From Dipylidium caninum (Eukaryota; Platyhelminthes; Cestoda; Cyclophyllidea; Dipylidiidae): a stretch of DNA of 64,000 bases. The stretch's first letter is position 1; each line of letters starts with the position of its first letter. This document shows positions 36,426-50,263 of the stretch, piece after piece. Location of the stretch: positions 186,001 through 250,000 of the forward strand of contig QEYB01000629.1 in assembly GCA_017562135.1 (NCBI GenBank). Reading direction: 5' to 3'. The notes beneath the pieces are model-generated. The model ran no database searches and had not been told where the DNA came from. It saw only the letters and a list, made by a program, of their open reading frames with translations. Made by a program: the position numbers and the translations under genes.

Positions 36426-39400
36426 TTAGATGGGTGAGGGACTTGAGCAAATCAGTATGTCGCCATTCGCACTCTCCTGGTCGGTAGCGGCAGCTGCTTT
36501 TCTGCGGGCCTCATAGCGGCGTATTTTCGCTCGCCGGCGTTGTAGCTGTCGAAGTATCGCTGGCAACATCAACAAGCCAGCTAGGATCACGCCTGCCCCG
36601 CAGACAGTGAAGGCAACCGCATAGGACTCAGTCGCGTCTATTATGGATCCTGATAACAGACCATTACGAAATTATTATACTTGAGTCGTTTGAGTAGCGA
36701 GTATAGTCAGTGTATTGAAGCAATGAAGAGACTCGAGTATCCGTCAACTTTACTTTCACTGGAAAGCGTACGCAGTGCTCACAATCACTCTACGGATTAA
36801 CACTAATGCCGTCAGGGCCATTCTGCTGGCGTAGGGACTAACAACATCTACCATTTAGCCGAGCAGAAAAAGCATATGATAATGGAGTAGAAGACGATAT
36901 ATTCACCCTATCGCCCTATTTGCCTGCAGGCAATGTACTTAGCTGGGACACTTCCGTAAATACCGGAAACTGGCAAGCCGTCAACTCAAGCAAAATTCCA
37001 GACGTGTTTGTTTATGTAGTCACCGACAGTGGGATACCCCACGGCAACGAACGATAAAATAACAAGAATCTGGTTAAACGGATGTTTAAGGGAAGTAGAA
37101 TCATAAAACAGTGAAGATGTGCGTCGATGTTGAAGTGAAGAAGCTCCTCTTCTTAACGAAAGGTGGAAGTAAAGAGAAAAAGAAGATGGCAATTAACATC
37201 ACAACCAGGCCTATTTTACTGGAGGTTAGAATAACATTCGCCATTGTTCGTTGCCAATGTAACGAAGGTTGTACCTACCCGTTAGTTCCCAAATAGATCG
37301 AAATCAGTCCCCGATACCCTTTAATTGTCATAGTAACATATTTTAGTTCAGAAAACTAACATTATAGCCAGTATAAAAAGTCGCCTCCACAAATGATGCT
37401 GCTAAAATAATTTAAAAATTGACTCTTTGGGAGGCCAATTTAAGAGTGCAAGAGTTATGTTGGAATCGGGTCATTTTACGAGAAGATGCGATGCTCAACC
37501 GAAAAAGACCGGTGTGGAAAGTATTGGCCCACGCAACTGAGGGAAAAGACGCTGCTGTCGGAAGGAGAATCTTAAAACTAAGGGGGGGGGGGGGGGAGAC
37601 AACAATCCGTTAAGCAGGATTTGTGTCTTAGGCAACGCTTTCACGTAAAGATCAGTCGGTTCACGAGGTGTACCAGAAGTAAACAAAGTCTCACTACGTC
37701 GTGTGAAAAAGGGAAGTGGCAGACGGACCTACGGAAGTTTAAAGAATGGAGTGACGCATGTTGGGTCAAACTTGTCATTACTTCCAACAGGACCTTGCCG
37801 TTATGCGCTGAGAATGCCGTCGATGGTTTTGAAGGCACGACTCAAGCTTCGATGAGCGTCTAGTCTGGACGAAAGTAACTCCTCAACTGTGCCCAGTGGT
37901 GGCCTCCCCCTGCTGAAAGCTTTATTGCAGGATCTCCCCTACTCTCGCCCCGTAATCCTGATAACCTTGAGGATGAACCTGTAAATGAGGGGTTGTAACG
38001 CCATTTGAACTATGAACGGCGTCTCTTACGGTCGAGGAGTGCTGAACGACTCACGAGGATGAAAATAGGAGAGCTAAATTAATTGCAAATATAAAAATTG
38101 CGATAGGCGTGGCAATAGAGAGGAAATTGGGAAGTTTTATGAAATCGAATTTCCGTAGCAAGCCCAAGCTTTCCTTGTGCCATTAAATCAGGCCTTTGCA
38201 AGGCAGGAAGCGGAGGTGGTCAATCAACTTGCAACTTGGCCTACCTCCCGGAGGTTGGGTCGGTTTAACCGTAATGGCAATGTGACCGGAAAAGGAGAGT
38301 CCTGCAAATCGCCTCTGATAGAACATGGAGCTTGAATTAATCGTTATTCTCTGGAGGTTTCACCTCCAGCTTCCCATCACCTGACGGTTTCCTCTTGACT
38401 TCCACGTGTGGCTTTACACTTTGTATACACGCTGATGGACTACTTCGGCGGCCTTATGATGTGGAAGAGAATGACGTTGAGTACACGAAGATATAAGCTC
38501 CTTCATCACTCAACCAAATTGACTTCCTTGGCCTTTAACAAGTAAGACGCCAAGAGCCAACCCTGGACGAGGAACCCATTGTCGTCATAACAGTTTTAAC
38601 TCGCCAGACAAGGTGGCTGCGATTGAAAAAGTTTCGTTTAAACAGACAGACGCTTACGTCGGCACATGTGGCGGACGAATGAATGAAGAGTTTGAACGAT
38701 GACCAACCTGTGCAGGAGTAATGCCGACTTACCACATTAAAGACTGAGTTATTGCTAGAGGGCATTTCCGTGCTTAATGGAGAGCGCAAACCGCAGAACG
38801 GGGATTTGTCGGTGTAACTAAACTTTCCTCCTGCCCATATGCCTCTTTGTGCATATATTCGATTTGTAGTCACAATTCTCCTTATTAATTATTGGCAGGT
38901 TTGTGTGTGTGTGTGTAATAACCACAAGTTACTACAGTTACTCTAGTGACGAGTAGGTATTTACAGCATTCGCACCCTCTTTGCCATGGGGATTCAAGTA
39001 AAGACAACTTACCGATAACAGGAGGTCCAAAGATGGACGAGACGCCCTGACAGAAGAGGCAGAAACCGAGGCCACTCACCAAACGACTCAGACCGAGAAA
39101 CTTGATCACGATAATCGTGCAGAGAGAGTCGTTGGCTGCCATTGTGAAGCCGAAGATCACTGCAACCAGAGGCATCAGGTAGGATGATGAGACATTGCTG
39201 AATGGTAAATCTCCTACTACTAACAGAGGAGCGGAAAAATTGTAGGGCTACTGCCACTTCTGCCCTTGGAGACCATTCTCCGGCATTTTCGCATTTCAAT
39301 GCTAAGCCTATATTTGACGAGCCGCGGAACTTTCGAGACCGCCTGATAATTGTATCAACTTCTTCATGTACTTATGCCGTAGTGCACAAATATGTTAAGT

Positions 39401-42400
39401 GAATTGTTTTCTGTGGTGAAACTTCCAAATTCAAATTTTGTACCACGGCTGCAAACAGACAAAGATCTGAGTGAAAAATTGACGCAATCTACCGTTAGTA
39501 AATTATGATGGCCTCGAGCTCCTTCAGGTAGACCGATAAACGACCAGAAAAACTGGAAGACCAGAACAGAGTAGTTGTGTCTCCGCATCTTTTTACTTGG
39601 AGGTTGCGCGAGAGACATAGAAGTAATTCACACCTGCCCAAATGAGCCCAACTACACTGGGGCTCATCAATTTATGCAATTACCGACACAAAATCTATCA
39701 GATCTTCATTCTTCCGTGGATTGCCCCACCATCATCGCAAACCCTCTGTGCGGCAACATCAAGTGGCTTGAAAAGGAATTAGGACACTGGGCTTGGCAGA
39801 CGGGATGAAAAGTGACGGCATTAAAATATGGTGATACGGAATGTTAAAATTTAACTAACATTTTGAAAGTAAACAGAAAAAGTCTTTGTGGGAGTTGGTG
39901 GACTCTGGACATCCAATTATATTTGCATTCCAAGAGGGAGGATGGTTGTCTTACATTTTCAAAACCTCTAAGAAGGAAGAATAGTGGAACGCCTCGACGG
40001 AAAACAACCGATATATTAGCAAAAGAAGAAAATCACGGAGTAGCAAACGAGACGATTAAGGCAGTATCTGCAAGATGTGTTTTGTTAAACAGACCAAATT
40101 GGCGTCATTACAATGGCAAGTTTTCACCAAGGCAAAAAGAAAAGGAAATTGACCGGGACCACAATATGTGGTTGGAGAACCGGCCCAAATTATGCTAAGT
40201 GCAGAGGAGTAAAAGGGCTACTGGAGGTTGGCCGGAAATTCGTTGTCGCGGGAGAGGAGATGGCCCATCAACTAGTGAACACTATAGGCAACTGGGGGAG
40301 GCTCAACTGAACTACCGACAGCTAGTCAAAGAGATTGAGTGATCGAGTGACTACTTGTCATACCCGCAATTATGCATTCGTCGTTATTCTCTCGTGCCTA
40401 CGCAAAATGCAATTCAGATTAGTTGAAAAAAGCAATTTGTAATAGATTTGGATAAAGTGACCAGAGGTTGTAAGATGGCGGAAGGAGACAGGAAGTATGC
40501 TTTGAAGCTCAGCCACAATTAGACTGTCGGAGAACTCTTGTGGCCAGCAACTTATAGAATCGACAATCAGCTCTCTCACGACCGTATATATTATAGTCAA
40601 AAGAGAAAAAATAACAAAAACGGCATTACCTTTAACCATGGAAAGTTAGTAAAGCATTTATTTCCAAGAAATATCTCAGAGAAGATTTGGGAATAAGAGA
40701 ATGCGAAAGGCGATTGAGTAGATGGTTGCATTTTAGAGAGGGAATGTCAGTAAGTGAGCTGGATTTTAGTAAAGGAGGAACACGCATTATGAACTATCGG
40801 ATGATCAGAAAAGAATAAATATTATTGTCTCCCCATCCGGTGGTTTTGACGACCACGAGAGTCAAAAATGCGACAATGACGCGACGTCAAATATTCACTG
40901 AGTGAAGCTCTGCTTCTTTCATACACATGTGCCAGTTGGTCCTCCGATGATCGGAGAGACATATTCAAGAAATCTTAAGTGTGACATGACCTACATAAGT
41001 GGAAAGGATTGCAGGCATGAGAGCACTGATATCCGTGTGGCAACAAATAAAATATTTATGGTGAATTACCATCATTCCAGCAAGCGCTCAAGGCCATCCG
41101 AGCATATGCCTCAATGAGGATAGGTGACGATGCTCTTGCCATTATTTACCGTCTGACACGAGATGTCCTGACTCTTCCCTCTCCCCAGCTGATCTCCGAG
41201 TGTGGGCATTCACCGACCCCAGCGTAATTGGTCAAAAAACTACACGTAAACGGAGAAGCTGTATTTACTCGTCAGTCTTATTAATTGAGGTGGATGTTTG
41301 GATGCACTTCCGGATGTCTGTTTGGTACTGCTTGCAAGGTACAGAACAAGCGGATATGATTTGCCACAATCATCTTAACAGGCCGAATTAATCATCTTTA
41401 GACTGGCGTCTGACTTGAAATGCGCATCGTCTGCATCCTAGTCCAAGGGGTGTTTGAAGCACCCTTCAGGGAAGTGCTCGATATGCGCTCCCGGTGGGAG
41501 GATAATAGGTGGTGGCATGGCTTCTAGGCAGCCACGAATAACTAAGCCTCTATGCCGACTTGGCAATCCCAGTGACCGGAAATTCACCTGCTTCCAGAAG
41601 GCAAGGCCACAGGCCAAGGTCAGAGAGGTTATTCAATAACTACGGTAGGCACCCAAATCTACCTTGTTGCTCACATCAGCCGAGTAAAAGGCAAAAAAGA
41701 TGCGCATCCACAAGTGGTCATGGAAGCATTCAGTTCAACTTGGACAAGAGATGCGCGTATTAGAATTGACAAGGTTTGCCACTTACCATTGTGCCAAAGC
41801 AAAAGCCCCAGTCCTTCCAGGACTTGTTAGTGAAGGAAGGGGACGAAACAGTAGAGGAAATCTGGGTCATATTTCGTTTACACTGTATATCACAAGTATG
41901 CCAAAGTGCAACAAAAAGTTTAAAATGTTAATGGCAGCGAGATGTTAGGCAATTTGTGCCAGTGTAACAATTCCCTTAACCTTGTTAGGCGGTCAGCCCC
42001 GGATCTGGAATCTGCCAAAAGTTGATTTGTCTGATCGAAATCAAATAATATTCCGCAATAGTGTTTGTCTCACTTGTGGAAACATTGATAGGCATAAAGG
42101 CGAAAAGTTTAATGTGGCATAACCGCCCTTTGCATAAATTCAAGGTGAATGAATGAAATGGAGAGACGCCACTTCCCATCAGCGTATCTGGGCGGCTACC
42201 CCGCAGTCTTAATTAGGCGTGTGCACCGGCCACTATTTATGTATAATTAGAGAATGGACCATCACTTAGACGGCTAAACTAGGCAAATATCATCAGGGCT
42301 TCCAGACAAATGCAATAGCCACCTCAGAACTGATTCGGAAGAGGTTTTAATGAGATAAAGAAGAAGGAAACCGAGAAGCAAAGATAACGTGCAGATTGTA

Positions 42401-45400
42401 AGTCTTTTAGGAAGTGAGAATTCAAAAGGAGGGTCGCCATTTTCCACTTCACTCCCTTCGCAAATCAGCGAGAAAAGTACTCCTTAAGGCAAAAGGGTAA
42501 AATTTAAGCTAGTTGTTGCTTTTAACCGCCTTAAATCCGACTGAGATCACACAGTCCTTAAGAATGACAAAAAGTCGAGCAATGATGATAATGTGAAGCC
42601 TTTTGTTTACACAAAGTCGACCAATCAAGAGACACTTTTCCTGAGAATAACCCTAATGAACACTGCATATTCTCTGGCCAACGGAGAATGGCAGTTCAGG
42701 TTGCTCCTACCTGCCGTAGGAGTACTTTCTGATCGACGGCAAACAGCTCACAAACGCCAAACAGTATAGTGGTCAAACCTAGAGGAGTATGCGCGTGTTT
42801 GAAAGAGAGCAAAAGAAAGTTGTCACAGAAACCATTTACCATTCACTTTGCACAACATCATTCGGCACGCCTTTAATTCACTGGGATAATTTGCGCCCGC
42901 AAATACCACCGGTCTAAGTGGCCGGAAATGAGACCAAAGGAGACTTTAAAGTTGATTTCGGAATTCAGTTTCTGTCATTTGTCGCCTGCTCCTAGGGTGA
43001 AGGTGAAAGGCGGGGTAATATTTTAACAAGCAGGCAGGATAACTTAAAACGTCACCCACAAAAGTGGGAGAGTCCGCAACTTGACACGATTCTTGTTTTT
43101 GGTTTTACAAATGTTGCGAATGGGTCTCATGACATGGCGAAGAATTTGGAAAAAATTCACCCTCGCATCAGGATGCGAAATTGAACGTTAATTGAAACTA
43201 GCGTAACTGTAGTCTGGAGGGGTAGGGAAGAGTGGTGGGGATGGCGGAGACTCGTATTCCAGCCCGGACAGTAGTTCAACGCTCCAAACTGAGTAGCACA
43301 TGTCTTTTAGGGGCAATACATGAAGGCAAACGACGGGTGAGTTTGTAGAGCAACGGTTTCAGCCAAACAACAGTGGTCTAACCGGGATTCGGGTGTCGCC
43401 GGGAATTTCTTTAAAGCCATAACTCTCCAATGTTGCATTTTGCGGCTTACAATTTGACAACTTATCATGATTGTCGTTGGGGCCTGTTACCAAAATGGGC
43501 CCAAATTGTGAATCTTATTGACAGGTGATAGGATATGCATTTCAAATGGGTGTGTGTGTTGAGGACCCATTTCGACCGCTTAAACTCCTAAAGGAAATTT
43601 ACATATTCTGTTCAACTAGATCAGTGAAAGGACGAGACCACAGTTGCCAATCAGTCTTAATCCCACCTAGAAAGTGATATTCGATGGTAAACCGAGTCAC
43701 TTTAATCAAATAGAAAACCACTTTGCTATACCATATTTATCAAAGATGGACAGTCGCATGGAGTAAAAGCAAACGTTATCGAAAGGGCGGACAACTGGCC
43801 TCCCGACCAATCATCACGCGGACTTTTAGCACAATCTATTTGCGGGGATAGTTGTTCTCTCCCACAAGAACCCCCACAATAACACGGGCCATTTTTAACC
43901 AACGCTTTATGTCCAAGATTGCGGATAGACGGTGGTAGCCAGAGCCATTTCGAGACCGTGCTGAGTTGTCAAACGAGAAAATGTAGTTCGCTTTGAGAGG
44001 AGAAAGGTCATACTCGGACGGCGGTTCGTTACACGTGAGCTCTCGCAAATAATGTCAAGTCGCATTTATGCCCCTCTAGGACCGATACCTGCATATTAGG
44101 AGAGGCAAAAACCCCACGAACCAGGAGTAGTTACTTTTTAGGCCTCAGTCTAGTATAAAGTTAACATGCATAGGGTCAAACAACACTAACCCAGTAGTAA
44201 GCGCTAAGATAGATTAACCCTTATGGAGAGTTTACAAAATGCTTATAATTGTGTACTAATGGTTAATTTTGGTACATTTCTAAGCGTCACCTGAGGTGAG
44301 TGATGAGAAAGCAACCTACATGTGGGGCAGAAGCTCACCCCTCTGGGCCCACTCAGACCGTTGCGTAAAATCACGTTTTGAGGTTAGCTCTGGCGTAAAA
44401 CTTTTTGAAATCTAAATGCTACTAAATGGTCAATGGGTGTTCTAAACTACAAATAGAGTCATTCTCTCAAATCCATGACATTCAGTACTTTTACCCAGCA
44501 AGGTTAGCGCAATCTCAGAACTATTAGCTGAGAGATAAAAGTTATTGATAAAGATAAAATAGGTTTTAGGGCTTTTAATCAGATAGCAGGGCGACAGCGA
44601 AGTTGCGTCAAATGATGCTCAAGACTTTTCCTAACAAACTGTTGGTAAATGACACCGATGATGCGTGTGGATAAAAACACCTCGGGCGACTAGGTTACCA
44701 GATGGTAATTTTTCATCAAATGAAGAGAAATAGAATAGTTTAGGATCAGGTATTTGAAGTGGTATAGTCCTGGGCTGATGCTTTTGGTTCACTTATCACT
44801 GGCACCCGAAGGTCAGATTGAAAAAAATGAAATTAGTGATTTTTACACGTTTGAAACAAAAAATGAGTTGTTTTATAATGGTCCACATTAGGGATCTTCG
44901 CAAGCCCTCTGGAGGTTTAAAAGTTGGAGCAGTCCTTATTATCTCTGTGAAATATGACTGACGTTTCTGAAGTCAATGCAACTCCCCCGTCTGTCCGGAT
45001 CGGCCTATTTGCATTTGATTAATTAGGTAACATGCAGACAACCTAAAAGGTCTTTAACAACCGGCCCAATAAAAACAAGCTTTTATAATCCATTTATTTT
45101 CCTCAACGTCAAGACCAGTGGGCTCTAATTTGTTAGAAAAAGGCATTAGAAAAGCATAGGCTGAAGTAGGTCATCCCTATTTCCACCCAGGGCGGCGTTT
45201 GGAAACCCAAATCCACTCAGAGGTTGTCGGAGACATTTAAACAAAAACGAAACGAGTGGATCGTGCGTTCAAGACACTGATGCCAAATTTCAGCTTTAAA
45301 GGGAAGGCGAAAATATTCGTACATATCGAGTTGCACACGAACATTAGGTTGTCCTGGAAAGTACGATACAAGAGAATTTTAAATTTTTGTAACCGTATCG

Positions 45401-47672
45401 CGTGATCATTATTTCTATCATGCACTCATGCTTAACTCATTCGATTATTACAGCATAGTTACATCCAAACTCCTGTGACTGAGCTATTTCCACGAATGAT
45501 TCTGCCCGTAGCATTGAAGTAAATAAAGCAGAATAGTTTACCATCAGGTAACCGCAACAAGTTACAATAAGTAGTTGGAAGGAATCAGAAGAAATAATGA
45601 CAACATAACTCACTGTTGTAGAAGACGAGAGCAGTAAATGAGGTCGCTGCCGGAACGAGCATTGTTGCGACACCACAGAGGACTACACCTGAGGTGTAGA
45701 GATAGAGAATGTTGGACCAGTCCTGATCTGCTGCCCAACCGTACGCCACCTCACCTACCATGTCCGAAGCGCCCATTATCGCCAACAGCATGGCGGCCAG
45801 GCGGTTTGAAATCCCCACTTGAGAGCTTGCATAAATTGTGATAAAGAAGTAGGTCACGTTGCACCAGAAGAAAAGGCACAGTGTAGAAAGAAGGAAGAGG
45901 TCGAAAGAGAAGCTCCGCAACATAGACGGATCTAATGCGATGCGAAGTTGACGACAAACCTGTCGAGTAATACGAGCAAAATGTCGTCTAACCCAAGCGC
46001 CCGGGTGAGAAGTGGAGGAGACAACAGAGGATACTGAGCCCTGCAAATCAGGCATGCTGAAGATGGGCCGGGCATGATATTGTGTGGTGGACTGAAGGAC
46101 AGTCGACCGATGGTAGATGGATCTTTTAGTACGTCCATAGACGGGTGGAATTAGTGACAGGACATTGCGGATGCTGGTTGAGGCTGATGGAGCAATGGTT
46201 TCTTGATAAGTGATTGGTATATTTGCCTTCAATTCAACAGTATCTGGAAGTTTTGACTTGAACAATTGGTTCTTTTCCACTTCTTTTACGCCTATGGGAT
46301 AATCTTTTTTGATTTTACCATCCAAACGGGAATCGGCGACAGGCGACAGAGAGCCAATCGAAATATCTGACGCTGATGAACTATAACTTTGTGGGCTCGT
46401 GAGTAGCCTTCGTAAAAGGTGGATTCGGCGATCAATGTTTTCATCCTCACTATTGAGATAGACTTCAGGAAGCCTGAATCCCGATTCCTTGGCAAAGTTC
46501 TCCATTCTTAGAAGAAGCTGACGTTTCCGACGCTGTCGTCCAGTTTCCACAGGTCGCATTAGGCTGCCGAAAACCACAATATGAATAAAGACCCCGGAGA
46601 GAACAAGCATGGCTCCACGCCAAGTGTAGATGTTAATGAGATAATTAACAAGTGGGGCAAAAACGAAAGAACCCACTCCCGTCCCGGCAATAGAAAGACC
46701 GGTGGCAGTTGCGCGTCGATCTTCAAAATACAACGAGACGATAATCAAAGCAGCTGTAGAGGAAAGACTAGCCCCGAGGCCAACAAGAAATCCGAAAGTA
46801 AGGACCAATCCAAGCATTGATTGTACGAAGAAAGCGAAAGCACAGCCTATGGCGCTAATTAGCCCTCCAACTATGCAAACTTTACGACATTGAAATTTGT
46901 TGATTAACAGTGAGGCTACTGGTGCAGCAAGGCAAGGGATGCCATAACCAAAGGCACCTACCCAAGATGTGACGCTCAAAGAAGTACCAAATTCCTCTGC
47001 TAGATCATCTAGAAAGATACCAAAAGATGTAGCGACTCCATCATCAATCATTTGGATGAAAAATGTGGCTATTACGATAACCCAACCCCATCCGCCGTCT
47101 GGCGGTTCGGGTGGAGAAAGTTCATCCTCAGATTGGGTGGAAGAGGAAGTAGAAAAAGACTCCTTCTCCGTCCTTGCTGTTTCAATCGAGTTGTCTGATG
47201 CTACAGATGAGATTATATGTGAGCTAGATTCAGAGGAAGAGGAAGACGACGAAGTCGAGGAGGTAACATTACAAACGATGTTCTGATAGTTGGTCAGAAT
47301 CGCACCACGAAGCTGAATCATACTATCAGAAACTGAAATGTTTTTAGATTTTCTCAGTGCAAAGAAGTCAGAGTTGTCATGAAGCATAAGTGATACGTCC
47401 GGTCCACTTTTTTGAATCGACTTCAATTCCGACCTTTTTTTAACTGCCTTTAAGTCACGCCTTGCAAAGTGTGTCCAAAAATAGTTTATAAAGGAAAATT
47501 CCGAAACCGCGTGATTTATGGCATTCTTCCCTGTCCCAGATGTGATAAGTGGAACATCATTAGGGCGTTCGGCAGATTCAGTTGGCAACACGCTCGTCAT
47601 AGAAGGGGTAGCATTCGAAGGAAAATGAGAATCATCAAAATCAACATTCTGCCCGAAACGGACGTCACCCAT
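36426..47672 (-). CDS. SLC16-family monocarboxylate transporter-like protein
   Basis: Twelve-helix major facilitator carrier of the proton-linked monocarboxylate transporter type, acting at a plasma membrane. Exons 45614-47672, 39013-39159 and 36426-36649 join in phase 1 to 809 aa. The start was set at the Met at 47672 (MGDVRFGQ), because the frame upstream has only a TTG. An unusually long cytosolic N-terminus (~190 aa, with a Ser run near 47245) precedes the SLC16 signature PEPPDGGWGWVIV. Helices 1-6 follow to about residue 372 (SLMRP), then a large ~200-aa loop and helices 7-12 (start LRSFSFDLFLL). Exon 2 carries FGFTMAANDSLCTIIVIKFL and the GPPVIG motif, which continues across the splice into SIIDATESYAVAF. 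The C-terminus is a basic cytosolic tail. Substrate cannot be read from sequence; lactate, pyruvate or other small acids are typical. Resembles the long-loop SLC16 members (A12/A14 type) more than MCT1. Confidence 0.9.
37582..37596. repeat. Poly-G run (15 bases)
   Basis: Uninterrupted G on the + strand within the second intron of the transporter gene; length is likely imprecise in the assembly. Confidence 0.9.
38902..38916. repeat. (GT)n microsatellite
   Basis: Short GT dinucleotide run about 100 bp from the second exon of the transporter gene. Confidence 0.8.
39160..45613 (-). other. First intron of the transporter gene, 6.45 kb
   Basis: Donor gtgagt after 45614 and a ttgcag acceptor before 39159. 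I looked for nested genes on both strands and found none: open frames are short and lack family similarity. No transposon coding region was recognised. Confidence 0.6.
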
Positions 47673-48307
47673 GACTTGAAAAATGAAATCGATGAGAAAA
47701 TAACAGGCCAAAAAGGGAATGAACGAAAAGTCATAAAACTAAAAAAACGCCCAAAGGGACATTTTATTGATTGGACGAATCAGCAAAATAGATAAAACAC
47801 TAGGAGATACAAACAAAGATTAAAAATAGGAACAGAGAAGCATAATACAAGGAACTGACGCACAAATGAAATGGAAGTTCATCACTGATGAAATAACATC
47901 GCAGTGTACGATAAGCATAGGATAAAAAAAAGAGAAAAAGAAAAAATAAGATATAGAAACTGAAAAAAAATTCCAACGATACAAGAGAATGATGGTAATT
48001 TCACAACCGATCAACCATAAAGAAATTACGAAAAAAGGAAAAAAACCTGAAGAACAGTAAGAAGGATAGCAAAAGAAGCATTAAAAAAGAGAAAGCACAA
48101 AAAGGAAAGCATATAAAGAAGGGAAAAAAGGCAAAAAAAATGAAAAGGACACAAATAAAAATAAATCAACATGTCATTCAGTGAAGAGAAAAAACGCGTA
48201 CAAACGGCAAGAAAAGAAGGGTTCAAAGGAAAAAAATTGGAAGTAGCGTAATTGACAGGCAATGGAAAGAAGAACTGCTCAACGAAAACTCGCCCACGGG
48301 GAGTAAC
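47673..48307. other. Transporter 5' flank, purine-rich
   Basis: Long A/G-rich stretch (about 47930-48245 on the + strand) with several A-runs, between the transporter start and the tRNA array. No gene recognised; the transporter promoter should be here. Confidence 0.45.
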
Positions 48308-48335
48308 CAACATTCGACCCGCTTCTCCCCCATCC

Positions 48336-48406
48336 CCCCGTGGTAGATTTCGAACCGCGATCCCGGGCACATGAGGCCTGCGCCCTGCCGACTGAGCCAC
48401 TCGAGG
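48336..48406 (-). tRNA. tRNA-like element, CAT anticodon, copy 1
   Basis: Perfect A box (TGGCTCAGTCGG) with a foldable D arm, and a seven-base anticodon loop CTCATGT, giving CAT (Met-like). The T stem is weak (GCGGG opposite TCTAC) and no T4 terminator follows closely. This copy also lacks one C in the T arm. Bounds are from the best cloverleaf I could draw. It may be a tRNA-derived relic rather than a working tRNA-Met. Confidence 0.45.
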
Positions 48407-48803
48407 ACCCAATCCTTGCCGCTTCTTGCAACCTTCAACACCACCGCCACCACAAGCTCCAGTTTCCGTGTCGAAAGACACGCCTATATCATGATCGAGA
48501 TCCAACCTGCTCAACCAAATAGTCCTCATCCTACAACCTAACTGCACCCACCTTCTCCTCCCCCTCCTCCTCTCCTCTCCTCCTCGGACATGCGTCTCTG
48601 CACACCCATCTACCACTACGTTTCGCCACGTACCACACTGGCTCTTGGAAGGAGAGAGGAGTGAAATTAACGTTGGCGCGTATTCATATCAAAGGAACTG
48701 GACCAGCGTGCGTAGACATTGCGCCTAGACAGGCGGGAACCGAGCGCCCTGCCCGTCGGATGTGGAGGAAAAGGGGGGCACTGTCGCGGCACACACACCC
48801 AAG

Positions 48804-48876
48804 GGGCCTGGCCGGGATTTGAACCCGGGACCACTCGCACCCTAAAGCGAGTATCATACCCCTAGACCACCAGGCC
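48804..48876 (-). pseudogene. tRNA-Pro(AGG), unit 1, extra base in anticodon loop
   Basis: Matches animal tRNA-Pro(AGG) throughout, but the anticodon loop reads CTTTAGGG, one T longer than in all other copies. If the base is real, the loop has eight nucleotides and decoding would be altered. A TTTT terminator follows on the transcribed strand. Confidence 0.7.
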
Positions 48877-49270
48877 GCCGTGCAGCGCGCACCTACACTG
48901 ACCCCCACCCCCATGGACCCCCTTCCCGCCCCCTCTGACCCCCCCTAAAAACATCACCACCACCAACACACCAAACACCAAAACAAGCAACAGCCGCAGC
49001 CGCACCGCCCTAACCTTCTTGCACAATTCCCAGTGGCCAACAACACTCCTCCCAATTATGCCTCTAGCTCCTCGCGCCAAGATGAAAAAATAAGGGCATC
49101 TACAAACCTGTGCGTCCATACACATCGCTTTCGTATATATGGAGAACGATGGAGGAGCGGACGGGTCCGGCCGAAAGTTGGTCACGTCATGGGAGCGTGT
49201 GCTCCCTCGAATGCGTTTTTGGTCTCAGCGTGTGGTCGCAAAGGTGCACCGCAGCACGACAACCAATCAG

Positions 49271-49355
49271 TGCCAGAAGTGGGGCTCGAACCCACGCGGA
49301 GACTTCTCTCCAGTGGATCTTAAGTCCACCGCCTTAACCACTCGGCCATCCTGGC
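49271..49355 (-). tRNA. tRNA-Leu(UAA), unit 1
   Basis: 85 nt with a complete acceptor stem (GCCAGGA with TTCTGGC, discriminator A), a long type II variable arm, anticodon loop CTTAAGA and a GGTTCGAGCCC B box. Matches animal tRNA-Leu(UAA). The downstream T-run is only TTT in this copy, against TTTT in other copies, so termination may be weaker. Confidence 0.93.
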
Positions 49356-49721
49356 GCCAGCATCGAGTCCCTCCTAATGTCCTCCTCGATCGCCCAACTA
49401 CTCTCCTGACTGCTCTCCTTCCCTCGCCCTCCTCGCCTCTGCCCCTCAGATCCGGCTTGTCAGCCTGTATTCCTCGCTCGCCGAGACCGCAGTCATAAGG
49501 GCACGCCGGCGCAGCACTAGGCGAAAACGAGCACCCTCCGCTGCCTGCCACGTTCCAAGTGGCCGTGGAGCGGGGAGGAGAGGCTTGGGGAATGCATCGC
49601 GATCGGGGCGTGGTGAGAGAGGACTACCGTAGTCGCGAACACCAAAGAAGGTGGGATGGCCGACGTCAACGAACCAGCAGCCACAGGCAGCGCCAACATT
49701 CGACCCGCTTCTCCCCCCTCC

Positions 49722-49792
49722 CCCCGTGGTAGATTTCGAACCCGCGATCCCGGCACATGAGGCCTGCGCCCTGCCGACTGAGCCACTCGAGG
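49722..49792 (-). tRNA. tRNA-like element, CAT anticodon, copy 2
   Basis: Same element as at 48336, with an intact A box and CAT anticodon loop, a weak T stem and no nearby terminator. One G is missing after the anticodon stem relative to copies 3, 5 and 6. Confidence 0.45.
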
Positions 49793-50190
49793 ACCCAATC
49801 CTTGCCGCTTCTTGCAACCTTCAACACCACCGCCACCACAAGCTCCAGTTTCCGTGTCGAAGACACGCCTATATCATGATCGAGATCCAACCTGCTCAAC
49901 CAAATAGTCCTCACTCCTACAACCTAACTGCACCCACCTTCTCCTCCCCCTCCTCCTCTCCTCTCCTCCTCGGACATGCGTCTCTGCACACCCATCTACC
50001 ACTACGTTTCGCCACGTACCACACTGGCTCTTGGGAAGGAGAGAGGAGTGAAATTAACGTTGGCGCGTATTCATATCAAAGGAACTGGACCAGCGTGCGT
50101 AGACATTGCGCCTAGACAGGCGGGAACCGAGCGCCCTGCCCGTCGGATGTGGGAGGAAAAGGGGGCACTGTCGCGGCACACACACCCAAG

Positions 50191-50263
50191 GGGCCTGGCC
50201 GGGATTTGAACCCGGGGACCACTCGCACCCTAAGCGAGTATCATACCCCTAGACCACCAGGCC
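50191..50263 (-). tRNA. tRNA-Pro(AGG), unit 2, one extra base
   Basis: Full-length match with anticodon AGG. The CCC run before the T stem has one extra C (- strand) compared with the intact unit-6 copy. This may be a homopolymer artefact. Confidence 0.75.

Larger units (their letters stand above)
36650..39012 (-). other. Second intron of the transporter gene
   Basis: About 2.4 kb; contains the 15-base poly-G run. No other content recognised. Confidence 0.6.

Noticed and set aside
39200..45580. Nested genes in the 6.45-kb transporter intron
   Set aside because: Open frames are short, lack splice-supported partners and match no family I recognise.
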